Notes: a model not told the origin generated them from the letters alone. A stretch of 34,049 nt of DNA from Candidatus Synechococcus spongiarum SP3 (GCA_001007665.1 JXQG01000018.1:1-34049), one strand, 5' to 3'; positions 7,804 through 16,866 are shown, counted from the stretch's first letter. Numbers and translations are program-made.

Positions 7804-8283
7804 CTAACCCGAATTAAAGTGCCTGTTGAGGTCTTCTGCCACCGCTGCAGGAACCATATGGGACACATCACCACCAAAGCGGGCCACTTCCTTGACCACG
7901 GAACTGCTCAGGAAGCTATGGCGGGCCGCCGTGGCCAGAAACAGGGTCTCCACCGTGTCACACAGGGAGGAGTTGGTGTGCGCCAACTGCAGTTCGAATT
8001 CAAAGTCGCTCAGGGCGCGCAGGCCCCGTAAGATAACGGCGCAGCCTTGCTGACGGGCAAAGTTGGCCGTCAGGCCGTCGAAGCTCTTTACGGAGACGTT
8101 GGTCAGACCTGCCGTGGCCAACCCCAGTTGCTGCTTCCGCTGCTGGAGAGAAAACGCCGGGGTCTTGCCGGGATTGCACAACACGGCCACAAACACCTCA
8201 TCAAAGAGGCGGCTGGCCCGCTGAATCAGATCCAGATGGCCGAGGGTGACGGGGTCAAAACTCCCCGGGTAGAGGGCACGCAC
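7804..8283 (-). CDS. coaD: Phosphopantetheine adenylyltransferase
   Basis: Fourth step of coenzyme A synthesis: ATP plus 4'-phosphopantetheine gives dephospho-CoA. The 159-aa length is standard. [20 protein letters not shown] carries the nucleotidyltransferase TxGH motif (13-16); [18 protein letters not shown] is the family's central signature; [11 protein letters not shown] is the C-terminal SSS/TxxxKE motif. No ATG fits: the GTG at 8283 puts the start exactly where the family begins ([12 protein letters not shown]). It is divergent from the flavin reductase gene, with 71 bp between starts that must hold both promoters. Confidence 0.95.
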   Translation of the reverse strand: MRALYPGSFDPVTLGHLDLIQRASRLFDEVFVAVLCNPGKTPAFSLQQRKQQLGLATAGLTNVSVKSFDGLTANFARQQGCAVILRGLRALSDFEFELQLAHTNSSLCDTVETLFLATAARHSFLSSSVVKEVARFGGDVSHMVPAAVAEDLNRHFNSG

Positions 8284-8354
8284 GATGGGCAAGGGTGGAG
8301 ACCCCCAGCGGGGGATGGCTGCCACACTAAATTGGCCACAATGCGGTAAGCCCC

Positions 8355-8837
8355 ATGGATCTTGATGTTGCAGCCAAAACAACCCTGTTGAGAACCATCC
8401 CCCACGGTCTGTTCATCTGTGGGGTTGCGGAAGGTGACGTGGTCAACGGCTTTACAGCCAGCTGGGTGACCCAGGGATCCTTCACACCTCCTCTGGTGGT
8501 GGTGGGTGTGCGGTCTGACGCCACCAGCCACGGCATGATTCAGCGCACGGGCCGTTTCAGCTTGAACGTGATGGAAGTGGGGCAACAGGAGGAGGTGGCC
8601 AGGTTCTTTCGCCCGCAGGCGGCTGTTGGGGGACGCCTTGCCGAGGTTCCCTATCGCTTGGGCGTCTTGGGGCTGCCGCTGTTGGAGGATTGCCTGGGGG
8701 GGTTGGAATGTCGGCTGGTGGGCCACGTGGCCGCCGGTGACCACACCGTGTTTGTGGGTGAGGTGAAAGCCGCAGTGCTTCATCGGGAAGGGGAGGCCCT
8801 CACCATGGCCCACACCCGCTGGACCTATGGGGGCTAA
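8355..8837 (+). CDS. Flavin reductase-like FMN-binding protein
   Basis: The 160-aa protein has the split-barrel flavin reductase fold: IPHGLFICG near 15-23, then [21 protein letters not shown] (about 32-52), the FMN phosphate-binding segment with the characteristic T-A-S-W, followed by [12 protein letters not shown] and a central [21 protein letters not shown]. Such proteins use NAD(P)H to reduce free or bound flavin. In cyanobacteria similar domains also occur fused to flavodiiron proteins, but here the domain stands alone. Its 3' end overlaps the uvrC start by 11 nt, so the pair should be cotranscribed; no obvious functional link to repair is visible. Confidence 0.82.
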   Translation: MDLDVAAKTTLLRTIPHGLFICGVAEGDVVNGFTASWVTQGSFTPPLVVVGVRSDATSHGMIQRTGRFSLNVMEVGQQEEVARFFRPQAAVGGRLAEVPYRLGVLGLPLLEDCLGGLECRLVGHVAAGDHTVFVGEVKAAVLHREGEALTMAHTRWTYGG

Positions 8838-10788
8838 GGCCACGGAAACCCGTGCCCGTGAGTTGCGCAACGCCATGGCTGGCGGCTTGCTGCAGAATCT
8901 GGATGGACTGGAGGCCCGGCTTCGGGAGATTCCCCTGGAGCCGGGTTGCTATCTGATGCGGGATCGGGACTCTCATGTCCTCTATATCGGCAAAGCCAAA
9001 AAGCTACGTAGTCGTGTGCGAAGCTATTTTCGCGGCCATGAACTGCTGAGCCCCAGGATTCAGCTCATGGTGCGGCAGATTCATGACATTGACTTCATCG
9101 TGACGGATAGCGAGGTCGAAGCGCTTGTATTGGAGTCCAATCTGATTAAAGAGCACCAGCCTTATTATAATATCCTCCTCAAAGATGATTCCAGCTATCC
9201 CTACCTTTGTATCACCTGGAGCGAGGACTATCCCCGCATTTTTATCACGCGACGGCGGCGACGGCGCTCTCCTCAAGATCGCTTCTACGGTCCCTACGTG
9301 GACGTGGGTCTTCTGCGCAACACCCTGACCCTGGTGAAGCGCGCCTTCCCCCTGCGCCAACGCCCCCAACCCCTGTACCGGAATCGCACCTGTCTGAACT
9401 TCGATATCGGACGTTGCCCCGGCGTATGCCAGCAGCGCATCAGCCCTGAGGACTATCACGCCACCCTCCGGAAAGTGGCCATGGTGTTTCAGGGGCGCAA
9501 TGAAGAGCTGCGGGACATTCTGCGGGAACAGATGATTCGCAGCGCCGAACGCCTGGACTTCGAGAAGGCTGCCCAGATTCGAGATCAACTTCAAGGCTTG
9601 GATCAGCTGACTGCCCATCAAAAAATGTCCTTACCGGACGACCGGCTCAGTCGAGATGCCATTGCCATGGCCGCCAACGATCAACTGGCTTGTGTGCAGT
9701 TGTTTCAAGTGCGGGCTGGCAAGCTGGTGGGGCACCTTGGGTTTCATCTGGACCCCCAGGCGTCGTCGCCGGGCCACCTGCTCCAGTGGGTGTTGGAGGA
9801 GCACTACAGGGATGTCGAGCTCAGTGAAATTCCCCAGGAAATTTGTGTACAACATCCGTTGCCGGAAGCGGATATGCTGACAGCCTGGCTATGTCAAAGG
9901 CGGCAGCGAAAGGTTCACGTCCTTACGCCGCAGCGACAGCAGAAGGCCGAACTGGTGGAGTTGGTGGAGCGCAACGCCGGCTTTGCCCTGCAGCGGGCGC
10001 AGCGCAGTTCCCAGGAGCAACAGCTCGCCCTGGAGGATCTGGCCCAACTCCTGAGCCTGGATCACCCCCCTCGGCGCATTGAGGGTTATGACATCAGCCA
10101 CGTTCAGGGCAGTGACGCTGTGGCCAGCCAGGTGGTGTTCGTCCAGGGCCTGGCCGCACGACAGCACTACCGTCGCTACAAGTTGAAGTCCAGCAGCATC
10201 GCCCCCGGCCACGGCGATGATTTCATGGCCATGGCCGAAGTGATGAGGCGTCGTTTTCGGCGCTGGTCCCAGGCAAAGGCAGCGGGAGAGCCAATGGGCC
10301 ACCGCCGCCGCCATGGCTCCCATCCACTGGATCCCGTCGGCCTCAGCGATTGGCCCGATCTGGTGATGATTGACGGCGGCAAAGGCCAACTCTCTGCGGT
10401 GATGAGTGCCCTGCATCAGTTGGGACTGGCGGAGGATCTCCATGTCTGCGCCCTGGCCAAACGGCAGGAGCAGGTGTTTCTGCCCGGCGCCCGGGAGCCA
10501 TTGGCCAGCGAGCCCGACCAGTTGGGCATCCTGCTGTTGCGTCGTCTGCGGGACGAAGCCCATCGCTTTGCCGTCACCTACCACCGTCAGCAGCGTCGAG
10601 ATCGCATGAAGCGCTCTCGCCTCAGCGAAGTGCCGGGTTTGGGGCCCAAGCGGAGCCGTGAACTGCTGAGTCATTTTCGCTCCCTGGATGCCATTCAGTT
10701 GGCTTCAGCAGAGCAAATTGCCCAGGTGGAGGGGATTGGCCCTGGCGTGGCCCGTCAGGTGTGGAAATTTTTCCATCCCCAGAGCTAA
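8827..10788 (+). CDS. uvrC: Excinuclease ABC subunit C
   Basis: Makes both incisions around a lesion in nucleotide excision repair after UvrA/UvrB recognition. Domains in order: GIY-YIG nuclease (GCYLM 40-44, YIG 53-55), the UVR motif that binds UvrB (about 234-257, RSAERLDFEKAAQIRDQL), the RNase H-like second nuclease (IEGYDISHVQG and DLVMIDGGKGQL carry its acidic residues) and a C-terminal double helix-hairpin-helix (VPGLGPKRSRELL, VEGIGPGVARQV). At 653 aa the length is normal. There is a run of six arginines (TRRRRRRSPQDR) just before the conserved FYGPY. A later in-frame start cannot be excluded for the first 20 residues. Confidence 0.97.
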   Translation: MGAKATETRARELRNAMAGGLLQNLDGLEARLREIPLEPGCYLMRDRDSHVLYIGKAKKLRSRVRSYFRGHELLSPRIQLMVRQIHDIDFIVTDSEVEALVLESNLIKEHQPYYNILLKDDSSYPYLCITWSEDYPRIFITRRRRRRSPQDRFYGPYVDVGLLRNTLTLVKRAFPLRQRPQPLYRNRTCLNFDIGRCPGVCQQRISPEDYHATLRKVAMVFQGRNEELRDILREQMIRSAERLDFEKAAQIRDQLQGLDQLTAHQKMSLPDDRLSRDAIAMAANDQLACVQLFQVRAGKLVGHLGFHLDPQASSPGHLLQWVLEEHYRDVELSEIPQEICVQHPLPEADMLTAWLCQRRQRKVHVLTPQRQQKAELVELVERNAGFALQRAQRSSQEQQLALEDLAQLLSLDHPPRRIEGYDISHVQGSDAVASQVVFVQGLAARQHYRRYKLKSSSIAPGHGDDFMAMAEVMRRRFRRWSQAKAAGEPMGHRRRHGSHPLDPVGLSDWPDLVMIDGGKGQLSAVMSALHQLGLAEDLHVCALAKRQEQVFLPGAREPLASEPDQLGILLLRRLRDEAHRFAVTYHRQQRRDRMKRSRLSEVPGLGPKRSRELLSHFRSLDAIQLASAEQIAQVEGIGPGVARQVWKFFHPQS

Positions 10789-10800
10789 GCCAGTGCTAAA

Positions 10801-12195
10801 ATGGCCTTCCCAGCAGAATCCATGGTGCGCCCCACTGCTGTGATCGGTTTGGGACGCTCTGGCACCAGCGCTGCCCGGCTCCTCCACGCCCAGGGGCACA
10901 CGGTGTCGCTCCTGGAACAACGGCAAACCCCTCAACTGCGCGGCAAAGCCGCGGCGCTACGTCAGGAGGGCTTGCACGTGCAGATCAACTGCTGTCTGGC
11001 GTCCCTGGAGCAGTTGAATCCCCAAGCCGTGGTGCTCAGTCCTGGCGTGTGCTGGACAGATCCTGTCCTGGTGCAGTTGCGCCGTCGCGGCGTGCCGGTC
11101 TATGGGGAAGCGGAGCTGGCCTGGCAGACCATGACCAGTGCCCCCTGGATTGCCGTTACCGGCACCAACGGCAAGACCACCATCACCAGCATGGTGGGCC
11201 ATCTGCTGCAGCAAGCTGGCCAGGATGCCCCCATCTGCGGCAACAGTGGGGCAGCCGCCACCGAACTGGCCCTGGACTGCCACCGGGGGCGCTGCCCTGA
11301 CTGGGTGGTAGCGGAACTGAGCAGCTTCCAGATTGAGTCATCCCCCACCATGGCGCCCCGCATCGGCATCTGGAGTACCCTGACCCCTGACCACCTGGAC
11401 CGCCATGGCAGCTTTGCCGCCTATGGCGCCATCAAGGCAGCCCTGGTGACCCGCAGCGCCGTCCCCGTGCTCAACGGCGACGATCCCCAAATCTGGCGCC
11501 GCCGCGCCTGCTGGCCCACAGCCCGCTGGGTCACCTGTGGAAACGGGGCAGCCCTGCAGCCGCACCGACAGGCTGCCCTGTCCATCGAGGAGGGCACGGT
11601 CACCGCCCCCTCCGGCCCCCTCTTCAGCGCGGACATCCTGCCCTTGCCTGGTCAACACAACCGCATCAACATGCTGTTGGCCACGGCGGCAGCCCTGGAA
11701 GCAGGGTTGCAGCCTCGTCAAATCGCCGCCGGGCTCCGCTCGTTTCCCGGGGTGCCCCATCGCCTGGAAACCGTTGCCTGCCACCAGGGGGTGACCTACA
11801 TCAACGACAGCAAGGCCACCAACTACGATGCAGCCTGGACGGCCCTGAAGGCTCTGGGTGGTCCCCTGGTGCTGTTGGCAGGGGGGCGGGCCAAGCAGGG
11901 GGACGCCCGGGGCTGGCTGGAAGGCATTGCCGCCAAGGCCGCTGCCGTGATTTGCTACGGGGAAGCGGGAGATGTCTTCGCCGTCCAGGTGCAGCAGGCG
12001 TGTCCCCGGATTGTGTGCCAACGGTTGCCAGGGTTGCACGAGGCGGTTCCCCGCAGCCATGCCCTGGCCCTGGATCATGGCGCCACGACGGTACTCCTCT
12101 CCCCCGCCTGCGCCAGCTTTGATCAATACCCCAACTTTGAGGCCCGGGGAGAACACTTTCGTGCCCGGGTCCAGGCCCTGATGGCGGTCCAGTAG
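10801..12195 (+). CDS. murD: UDP-N-acetylmuramoyl-L-alanine--D-glutamate ligase
   Basis: Cytoplasmic Mur ligase that adds D-Glu to UDP-MurNAc-L-Ala in peptidoglycan synthesis. The N-terminal Rossmann fold has VIGLGRSGTSAARLL (14-28); the ATP site is TGTNGKTT (120-127); the central domain contains LTPDHLDRHGSFAAY; the C-terminal domain contains INDSKATNYDA and LLSPACASFDQY, all family hallmarks. Length (464 aa) is normal. ATG 10801 and ATG 10822 are both possible starts; the second gives MVRPTAVIGLG, closer to the family. It starts 12 nt after uvrC stops. Confidence 0.96.
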   Translation: MAFPAESMVRPTAVIGLGRSGTSAARLLHAQGHTVSLLEQRQTPQLRGKAAALRQEGLHVQINCCLASLEQLNPQAVVLSPGVCWTDPVLVQLRRRGVPVYGEAELAWQTMTSAPWIAVTGTNGKTTITSMVGHLLQQAGQDAPICGNSGAAATELALDCHRGRCPDWVVAELSSFQIESSPTMAPRIGIWSTLTPDHLDRHGSFAAYGAIKAALVTRSAVPVLNGDDPQIWRRRACWPTARWVTCGNGAALQPHRQAALSIEEGTVTAPSGPLFSADILPLPGQHNRINMLLATAAALEAGLQPRQIAAGLRSFPGVPHRLETVACHQGVTYINDSKATNYDAAWTALKALGGPLVLLAGGRAKQGDARGWLEGIAAKAAAVICYGEAGDVFAVQVQQACPRIVCQRLPGLHEAVPRSHALALDHGATTVLLSPACASFDQYPNFEARGEHFRARVQALMAVQ

Positions 12196-12205
12196 GGCCT
12201 CCGCT

Positions 12206-12231
12206 GCTGGAGAATAAAGCTCCGGCATTTT
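12206..12231 (+). terminator. Rho-independent-type terminator after murD
   Basis: GCTGGAG (12206-12212) pairs with CTCCGGC (12220-12226), with one G-T pair, across a 7-nt loop and is followed by ATTTT. It lies 11 nt after the murD stop and fits the end of the flavin reductase-uvrC-murD unit. Confidence 0.55.
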
Positions 12232-12249
12232 CCAGGCTTTCCCTAAGAG

Positions 12250-12490
12250 ACTGTTGAAAAAGACCTGTCCGACTCGTCAAATGAGTCCACTGCTCCAGGC
12301 AAGTTGAGAGGCCATTGCGGCAGATACGGTTGCTGGCCCACGAGGCGTTGCAGCGGCTGGACAGCACGTTTGAGGAATTTTATGCCGGTTCTGGCCGTCC
12401 GTCCCTTCCACCAGAACAGTTGCTGTTGGCGCTGCTGCTCCAAGCCATCTACGGCCTGCGTTCCGATATCCAGAACTGGGGTTTCCGTTT
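12250..12490 (+). mobile_element. Remnant of an IS5-type transposase (DUF772 N-terminal region)
   Basis: The frame from 12303 reads ERPLRQIRLLAHEALQRLDS (written here from the codons just before TTG 12315), then GRPSLPPEQLLLALLLQAIYGLRSD. This is the N-terminal DUF772 domain of IS5-family transposases, which read 'RPIR.ivdeaL..L...F..lY...GRPSiPPE.LLra.lLqalY.iRSe'. Upstream codons hit a stop in this frame, and after SDIQ the family pattern is lost, so more than 80% of the transposase, including the DDE core, is gone. The sequence gactgttgaaaaag at about 12249-12262 looks like an IS end, but its partner is not in the window. Confidence 0.72.
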
Positions 12491-12780
12491 GTGTGCTGCC
12501 TACCTCTCAGTTCCACCGCAACGTCTGGATAGCCTGAACAGCAGACCGCAGCAGGGTTTCCTCTTCCCTCTCTCCATCAGGTTTCCCCAAGCACCAACCA
12601 AGGCAGTGGGGACCTTCCCTGGGTTTACCTTGCCCGGAACTCGGGTTTAATAATACTCTCCAGGAACCCTCTGGGTTGGCCATCTGAAACAATGTAGCCA
12701 AAGTGCCAGGGATAAACTGCTGGCCAATACTAATTTTAAGACATTAAATCTTATTTTGCGAACAACTTCTTTGTTTTTCT
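12491..12780. other. Unassigned spacer between transposase remnant and MmeI-like remnant
   Basis: No gene is supported. Composition shifts here from GC-rich to strongly AT-rich at about 12700. The ORF on the minus strand at 12507-12701 has no recognisable family. Confidence 0.6.
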
Positions 12781-13290
12781 TTACTTTTTTAACTTTCTCG
12801 TATTTGTGATTAAAAAAGTAATAAAATAGACTGATATTTTGATTTTTTGATAACTCATGAAGAGAGAATCTTCTTTCTCTTGACCAATAACTAGCCTTAC
12901 CTTCCTTTCCTTTTTAAAGAAATACATCTCAAAATAATGAAAATCATTTACAAGAATATATTTGGGTTTAAGATAATCTTCAAGTTCTTGATAATAATTT
13001 CTAGCTTGTGCGAACGCTGCAGAAAGTTTTCAACCGGGGCTTTTATTTTCAATAAATATAACCCCAGGCCAGAAAACATCAATTCGGCTCTTGGAAGGTA
13101 GTTCATATTCAGGAAAGATATTGTAACCGTGATAGTCAATGCCAAAAATGCTAAAGAATTCATCCATGAAGTCTTCATGGTCTTTACTTTCTGTCAGTTC
13201 CTGTTTGCTACTCCACTTTTCTGCAAACTGTCTAACCTGTTGCTGAATTCTCCGCTTTTCATGAGCTCTTAACATAACGCTCCAATGCAC
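12781..13290 (-). pseudogene. MmeI-like type II restriction-modification enzyme, N-terminal nuclease domain remnant with in-frame TGA
   Basis: MmeI-family enzymes join a nuclease, an N6-adenine methyltransferase and a target-recognition domain. Only the N-terminal domain remains. Codons 1-86 (13290 to 13033) read RRIQQQVRQFAEKW, then DEFFSIFGID, then IDVFWPGVIFIENKSPG. Its D-x9-E-x-K spacing equals that of the MmeI catalytic site as I recall it (D70, E80, K82). Codon 87 is TGA (13030-13032). The same frame then continues for 82 codons as KLSAAFAQARNYYQ and YLKPKYILVNDFHYFEMY, again family-like, to TAA at 12781. TGA is one C-to-T change from CGA. Methyltransferase and recognition domains are absent. 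The AT-rich composition suggests transfer. The true start may be the ATG at 13275. Confidence 0.78.
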
Positions 13291-13296
13291 CAGATC

Positions 13297-14007
13297 TCAC
13301 TCCACAGGAACGGCCGCCTCGTCACAGAGAACCAAAACTTCCCCCTTCGGAGCCACCAGTTTGGCGGGGGTCCGCGCCGGATCTTCATCGGGATCCAGCA
13401 GCCGCTGCAAGGCTTGCCGCTTGGCGGCGCCGGCCACCAGGATGATCACGTGCTGCGCGGCACTGAGCAGGGGCGCCGTCATGGACACCCGGGGCAGACC
13501 CTTCCCCCACCCCACGGTGACCCATCGGTCCTTCACGTCCACGGCCACCGTGCCAGGGAAGAGGGATGCCGTGTGACCATCGTCCCCCAAGCCAAGGAGC
13601 ACCAGATCAAGCTGGGGTGGTGGGCTGGGGCAGAGGGTACTCAGAAGATCAGCATAGGCCTGGGCAGCGGCCTCGGGGCTGGGCAGGTGGGTGGGCACAG
13701 GGTGGAGGCGTGCCTGGTGGGCGCGGCTGCCGCTGAGGAGACAGCGGCGCACCATGCGGGCGTTGCTGGCGGGATCCTGGGCATCCACCCAGCGCTCATC
13801 CCCCAGCACCAGTTCCACCCTCTTCCAGGGCAGGTCCTCTTGCCCCAGGTGGGCATAGGCAGCCTCTGGTGTGCTCCCCCCTGCCAGGGCCACGACGCAG
13901 CGGGGCTTACGGATGGTGGTGGCACGGATGGCCGTGGCCATGGCAGCGGCAGCGGCTTGGGCCAGGGCTGCTTTGTCCGGGCTGCTTTGGAGGCGGTAGC
14001 GGCTCAT
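13297..14007 (-). CDS. pgl: 6-phosphogluconolactonase
   Basis: Hydrolyses 6-phosphogluconolactone, second step of the oxidative pentose phosphate pathway. The 236-aa protein has VVALAGGSTPEAAYAHL (near 38-54), VELVLGDERWVDAQDPASN (near 64-82) and LLGLGDDGHTASLFPG (near 137-152), the substrate and catalytic signatures of the SugAR/PGL family. I chose ATG 14007 because it overlaps the gnd stop as ATGA, a standard coupled junction; an ATG three codons earlier exists. It lies directly behind gnd, the next enzyme of the same pathway. Its 3' end borders the AT-rich MmeI-like remnant only 6 bp away. Confidence 0.95.
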   Translation of the reverse strand: MSRYRLQSSPDKAALAQAAAAAMATAIRATTIRKPRCVVALAGGSTPEAAYAHLGQEDLPWKRVELVLGDERWVDAQDPASNARMVRRCLLSGSRAHQARLHPVPTHLPSPEAAAQAYADLLSTLCPSPPPQLDLVLLGLGDDGHTASLFPGTVAVDVKDRWVTVGWGKGLPRVSMTAPLLSAAQHVIILVAGAAKRQALQRLLDPDEDPARTPAKLVAPKGEVLVLCDEAAVPVE

Positions 14008-15422
14008 GCCAGCCACTCCGTGTGGAAGCTCCCTTCCCGGTCCACCCGTTCATAGGTGTGGGACCCAAAGCAGTCCCGCATGGCCTGCACGGCGTTCTGG
14101 GGCAGCCGGGGTGAGCGGTAGCTGTCGATGTAGTGCAGCGCCGCCGAGAGGCACGGCAGGGGGATGCCCGCCCGGGCGCCCGCCTGTACAACGGTGCGCA
14201 GGTTGTCCAGCCGTGCATTGATCTGCCGTGCAAACCAGGGATCCATCATCAGGTTGGGCAGGTGATGGTTCTCGCGGAAGGCGTTCTGAATCCGGCTCAG
14301 CAGCTTGGCGCGGATGATGCAGCCCCCTTTCCAGACTCTTGCGATGCTGGTGAGATTCAGGTGGTAGTTGTGCCGCTCCGAGCCGCGTCGCAGCAGGGCA
14401 AGCCCCTGGGCGTAGCTGGTGATGATGCTGAGGATGACGGCATCCCGCAGAGGCGCCATGCCGCCCTCCACGCTGCCCAGCTCCACAGGGGTGGCGGAGG
14501 GGCCAGCCAGAACGCTGCTGGCCTTGACCCGCTCTGCCTTCAGGGAGCTCAGCACCCGTGCATTGACGGACTCATAGATGGTGGGTACGGCCACCCCCAT
14601 CTCCAGGGCGCTGATCACCGTCCAGATGCCTGTTCCCTTCTGGCCGGCCACGTCCAGGATTTTTTCCACCAGGTGGGCGCCGCTCTCCGGATCTTTGGTG
14701 CGCAGGCATACTTCCGTGATTTCCACCAGGTAGGAACTCAATTCCTCCAACTGATTCCAGGCGCTGATCACGTCAGCCATGGCCTGACCGTCAAGGGCGG
14801 CGCCACGCTTCATCAGGTCATAGGCCTCTGCCAGGATCTGCTCTACGCCATATTCAATGCCGTTGTGAACGGTCTTGACGAAGTGGCCGGCTCCACCGGG
14901 ACCCATGTAGGCCACACAGGGACCATCCTCCACCTGGGCGGCCATGGTTTCCACCAGGCTGGCGATGGACTGGTAGGCCTCCCTGGTGCCCCCGGGCATC
15001 ATACTGGGTCCCTCCAGGGCGCCCTTGGCCCCTCCGGAGATGCCCATCCCGATGTACCCGAAACTCCGGCTTTCCAGAGCCTGCACCCGTTGCTCCGTGT
15101 CCATGTAGAGGGAGTTGCCGCCATCAATGAGGAGGTCCCCTTCCTCCAGAAGGGGCGCCAGGGTGTCGATGGTGGCGTCAATGGGGGCACCCGCCTTGAT
15201 CATCATCAGAATGCGTCGGGGGCGTTCCAGTTGCTGGACAAATTCCGGCAGGGTGTAGGCCGCTTGAATGGCCTTCCCGGATCCGCGACCCGCCATGAAG
15301 GCGTCCGTCTTCTCGCGGGTGCGGTTGTAGACCACGCTACTGAAGCCGTTGCGCTCGGCGTTGAGGATCAGGTTTTCTCCCATGACGCCGAGGCCAACCA
15401 AGCCAAAGTGCGCTTTGCTCAT
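14004..15422 (-). CDS. gnd: 6-phosphogluconate dehydrogenase (decarboxylating)
   Basis: Oxidises 6-phosphogluconate to ribulose-5-phosphate and CO2, making NADPH. The 472-aa length is that of the long (dimeric) form. The N-terminal Rossmann fold has GLVGLGVMGENLILN (7-21) with the NADP-type YNRTREK following; ISGGAKGALEGPSMMPGG (about 128-145) and GHFVKTVHNGIEYG (about 180-193, catalytic Lys and substrate-binding residues) are intact, and the C-terminal all-helical domain ends with the family's RVDREGSFHTEW tail. It is followed by pgl with a 4-nt overlap. An 85-bp gap to glgC upstream could hold a promoter. Confidence 0.97.
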   Translation of the reverse strand: MSKAHFGLVGLGVMGENLILNAERNGFSSVVYNRTREKTDAFMAGRGSGKAIQAAYTLPEFVQQLERPRRILMMIKAGAPIDATIDTLAPLLEEGDLLIDGGNSLYMDTEQRVQALESRSFGYIGMGISGGAKGALEGPSMMPGGTREAYQSIASLVETMAAQVEDGPCVAYMGPGGAGHFVKTVHNGIEYGVEQILAEAYDLMKRGAALDGQAMADVISAWNQLEELSSYLVEITEVCLRTKDPESGAHLVEKILDVAGQKGTGIWTVISALEMGVAVPTIYESVNARVLSSLKAERVKASSVLAGPSATPVELGSVEGGMAPLRDAVILSIITSYAQGLALLRRGSERHNYHLNLTSIARVWKGGCIIRAKLLSRIQNAFRENHHLPNLMMDPWFARQINARLDNLRTVVQAGARAGIPLPCLSAALHYIDSYRSPRLPQNAVQAMRDCFGSHTYERVDREGSFHTEWLA

Positions 15423-15507
15423 GACGTGTTGTTGGACTAGGGACAGTTTGGCCGGATTGACCTTAAGGGACTGCTAAGAGTCTGTGCATCCAGCAATTGG
15501 ATCACGC

Positions 15508-16800
15508 TCAGATCACCATGTCGTTGGGAATGGTGGCGTTTTTAATCACCACCACCAGGTTGTTGCGGATGTAGAAGCCCAACTCGGGGCGGTCGGCGTC
15601 CTCAATGTGGTCTTTGTTGATGATCTGGACGTTGTTGCCAATGCGCACGTTCTTGTCCAGGATGGCCCCCTTCACCGTGGAGCCGGCCCCCACACCCAAG
15701 GGAATGCCTCCCCTGGCCCGCACGGCCTCCCTCTGGCCGTTGGACTCGTAGTAGTCATTGCCCATGGTCAGGGTGTCTTTCAGCACGGCGCCGCTCCCAA
15801 TGCGGCTACGCACCCCCAGCACGCACTTGTGAATGCTGCAGGATTTCAGGATGGAGCCGTCCCCAAGGATGGACTCGGTCACATGGCTATCCAGCAGCTT
15901 GGTGGGGGGCAGGTAACGGGGACGGGTGTAGATGGGGAAGTCCTCATCGTAAAAAGAAAACGCTGGCAAAGGCTGCACGGTCAGGGCCAGGTTGGCTTCA
16001 TAAAACGCCCGAATCGTCCCGATGTCCTCCCAGTAGTCGTTGAACAGGTAGGCCCGCAGATCATGCTCCTGCAATGCCGTGGGGATGATCTCCTTGCCGA
16101 AGTCCGTCGCCGACGGATTCTGATCCAGTAGATCGAACAGGGCCTTCCGGCTGAAGACGTAAATACCCATGGAGGCCAAATGGGGTTTGTCCCGGGACTC
16201 ATGTGGTGAGATCCCATAGGCGGAGGTATCCACCCGCATTTCCGCCAAGGCGTCACCGCGGGGCTTCTCCCGGAACTCCAGGATGCGCCGTGAGGAATCC
16301 GTGCGCATGAGGCCGAAGCTCTGGCCTTGCTCCGGGGTCACCGGCAGGGCCGCCACGCTGATGTCGGCCCCCAGGGCGCGGTGGGAGGCGACAAAGGCGC
16401 CGTAGTCCATGCGGTAAAGTTGGTCGCCGCTGAGGATCAGGTACTCGTCCACGTCCCATTCCTGGAAGAGCCACTTGTACTTGCGCACCGCATCGGCGGT
16501 GCCTTCAAACCAACTGGGGCTCTCCGGGGTTTGCTGGGCGGCCAGAACCTCCACAAAACCCTGGCCAAATCCTGCAGAGAGGTTATAGGTGCGGGAGAGG
16601 TGGCGGTTGAGGGAGGCGCTGTTGAACTGGGTCAGGGCATAGATCTTGGTAATGCCCGAATTGATGCAGTTGCTGACCGGAACGTCGATCAGGCGGTACT
16701 TGGCGGCCAGGGGAACGGCCGGCTTGGCCCGCATCTTTGTGAGGGGAAAGAGACGGGTTCCGGCGCCGCCGCCGAGGATGATTCCCAAGACCCGCTTCAT
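15508..16800 (-). CDS. glgC: Glucose-1-phosphate adenylyltransferase (ADP-glucose pyrophosphorylase)
   Basis: Makes ADP-glucose for glycogen, the regulated step of carbon storage; cyanobacterial enzymes are activated by 3-phosphoglycerate. The N-terminus [20 protein letters not shown] is the nucleotidyltransferase signature; [32 protein letters not shown] and [15 protein letters not shown] follow in order, then a left-handed beta-helix C-terminal domain. At 430 aa it is standard length. ATG 16800 gives [12 protein letters not shown]; an ATG 17 codons upstream is in frame but adds residues outside the family. It lies 66 bp downstream of hemA and 85 bp upstream of gnd. Confidence 0.97.
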   Translation of the reverse strand: MKRVLGIILGGGAGTRLFPLTKMRAKPAVPLAAKYRLIDVPVSNCINSGITKIYALTQFNSASLNRHLSRTYNLSAGFGQGFVEVLAAQQTPESPSWFEGTADAVRKYKWLFQEWDVDEYLILSGDQLYRMDYGAFVASHRALGADISVAALPVTPEQGQSFGLMRTDSSRRILEFREKPRGDALAEMRVDTSAYGISPHESRDKPHLASMGIYVFSRKALFDLLDQNPSATDFGKEIIPTALQEHDLRAYLFNDYWEDIGTIRAFYEANLALTVQPLPAFSFYDEDFPIYTRPRYLPPTKLLDSHVTESILGDGSILKSCSIHKCVLGVRSRIGSGAVLKDTLTMGNDYYESNGQREAVRARGGIPLGVGAGSTVKGAILDKNVRIGNNVQIINKDHIEDADRPELGFYIRNNLVVVIKNATIPNDMVI

Positions 16801-16866
16801 GGACACGCTGCTGACAACGCTACTTTCGTTGATGGAGGGTGCAAACGGCAAGACCCAGAGGATGAA

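Noticed and set aside
12507-12701. 64-aa minus-strand frame near the transposase remnant
   Set aside because: No family motif, overlaps the decayed region, no ribosome site.
13285-15440. Long plus-strand frames opposite pgl and gnd
   Set aside because: Complement of strongly supported enzymes, His/Gly-rich, no motifs.
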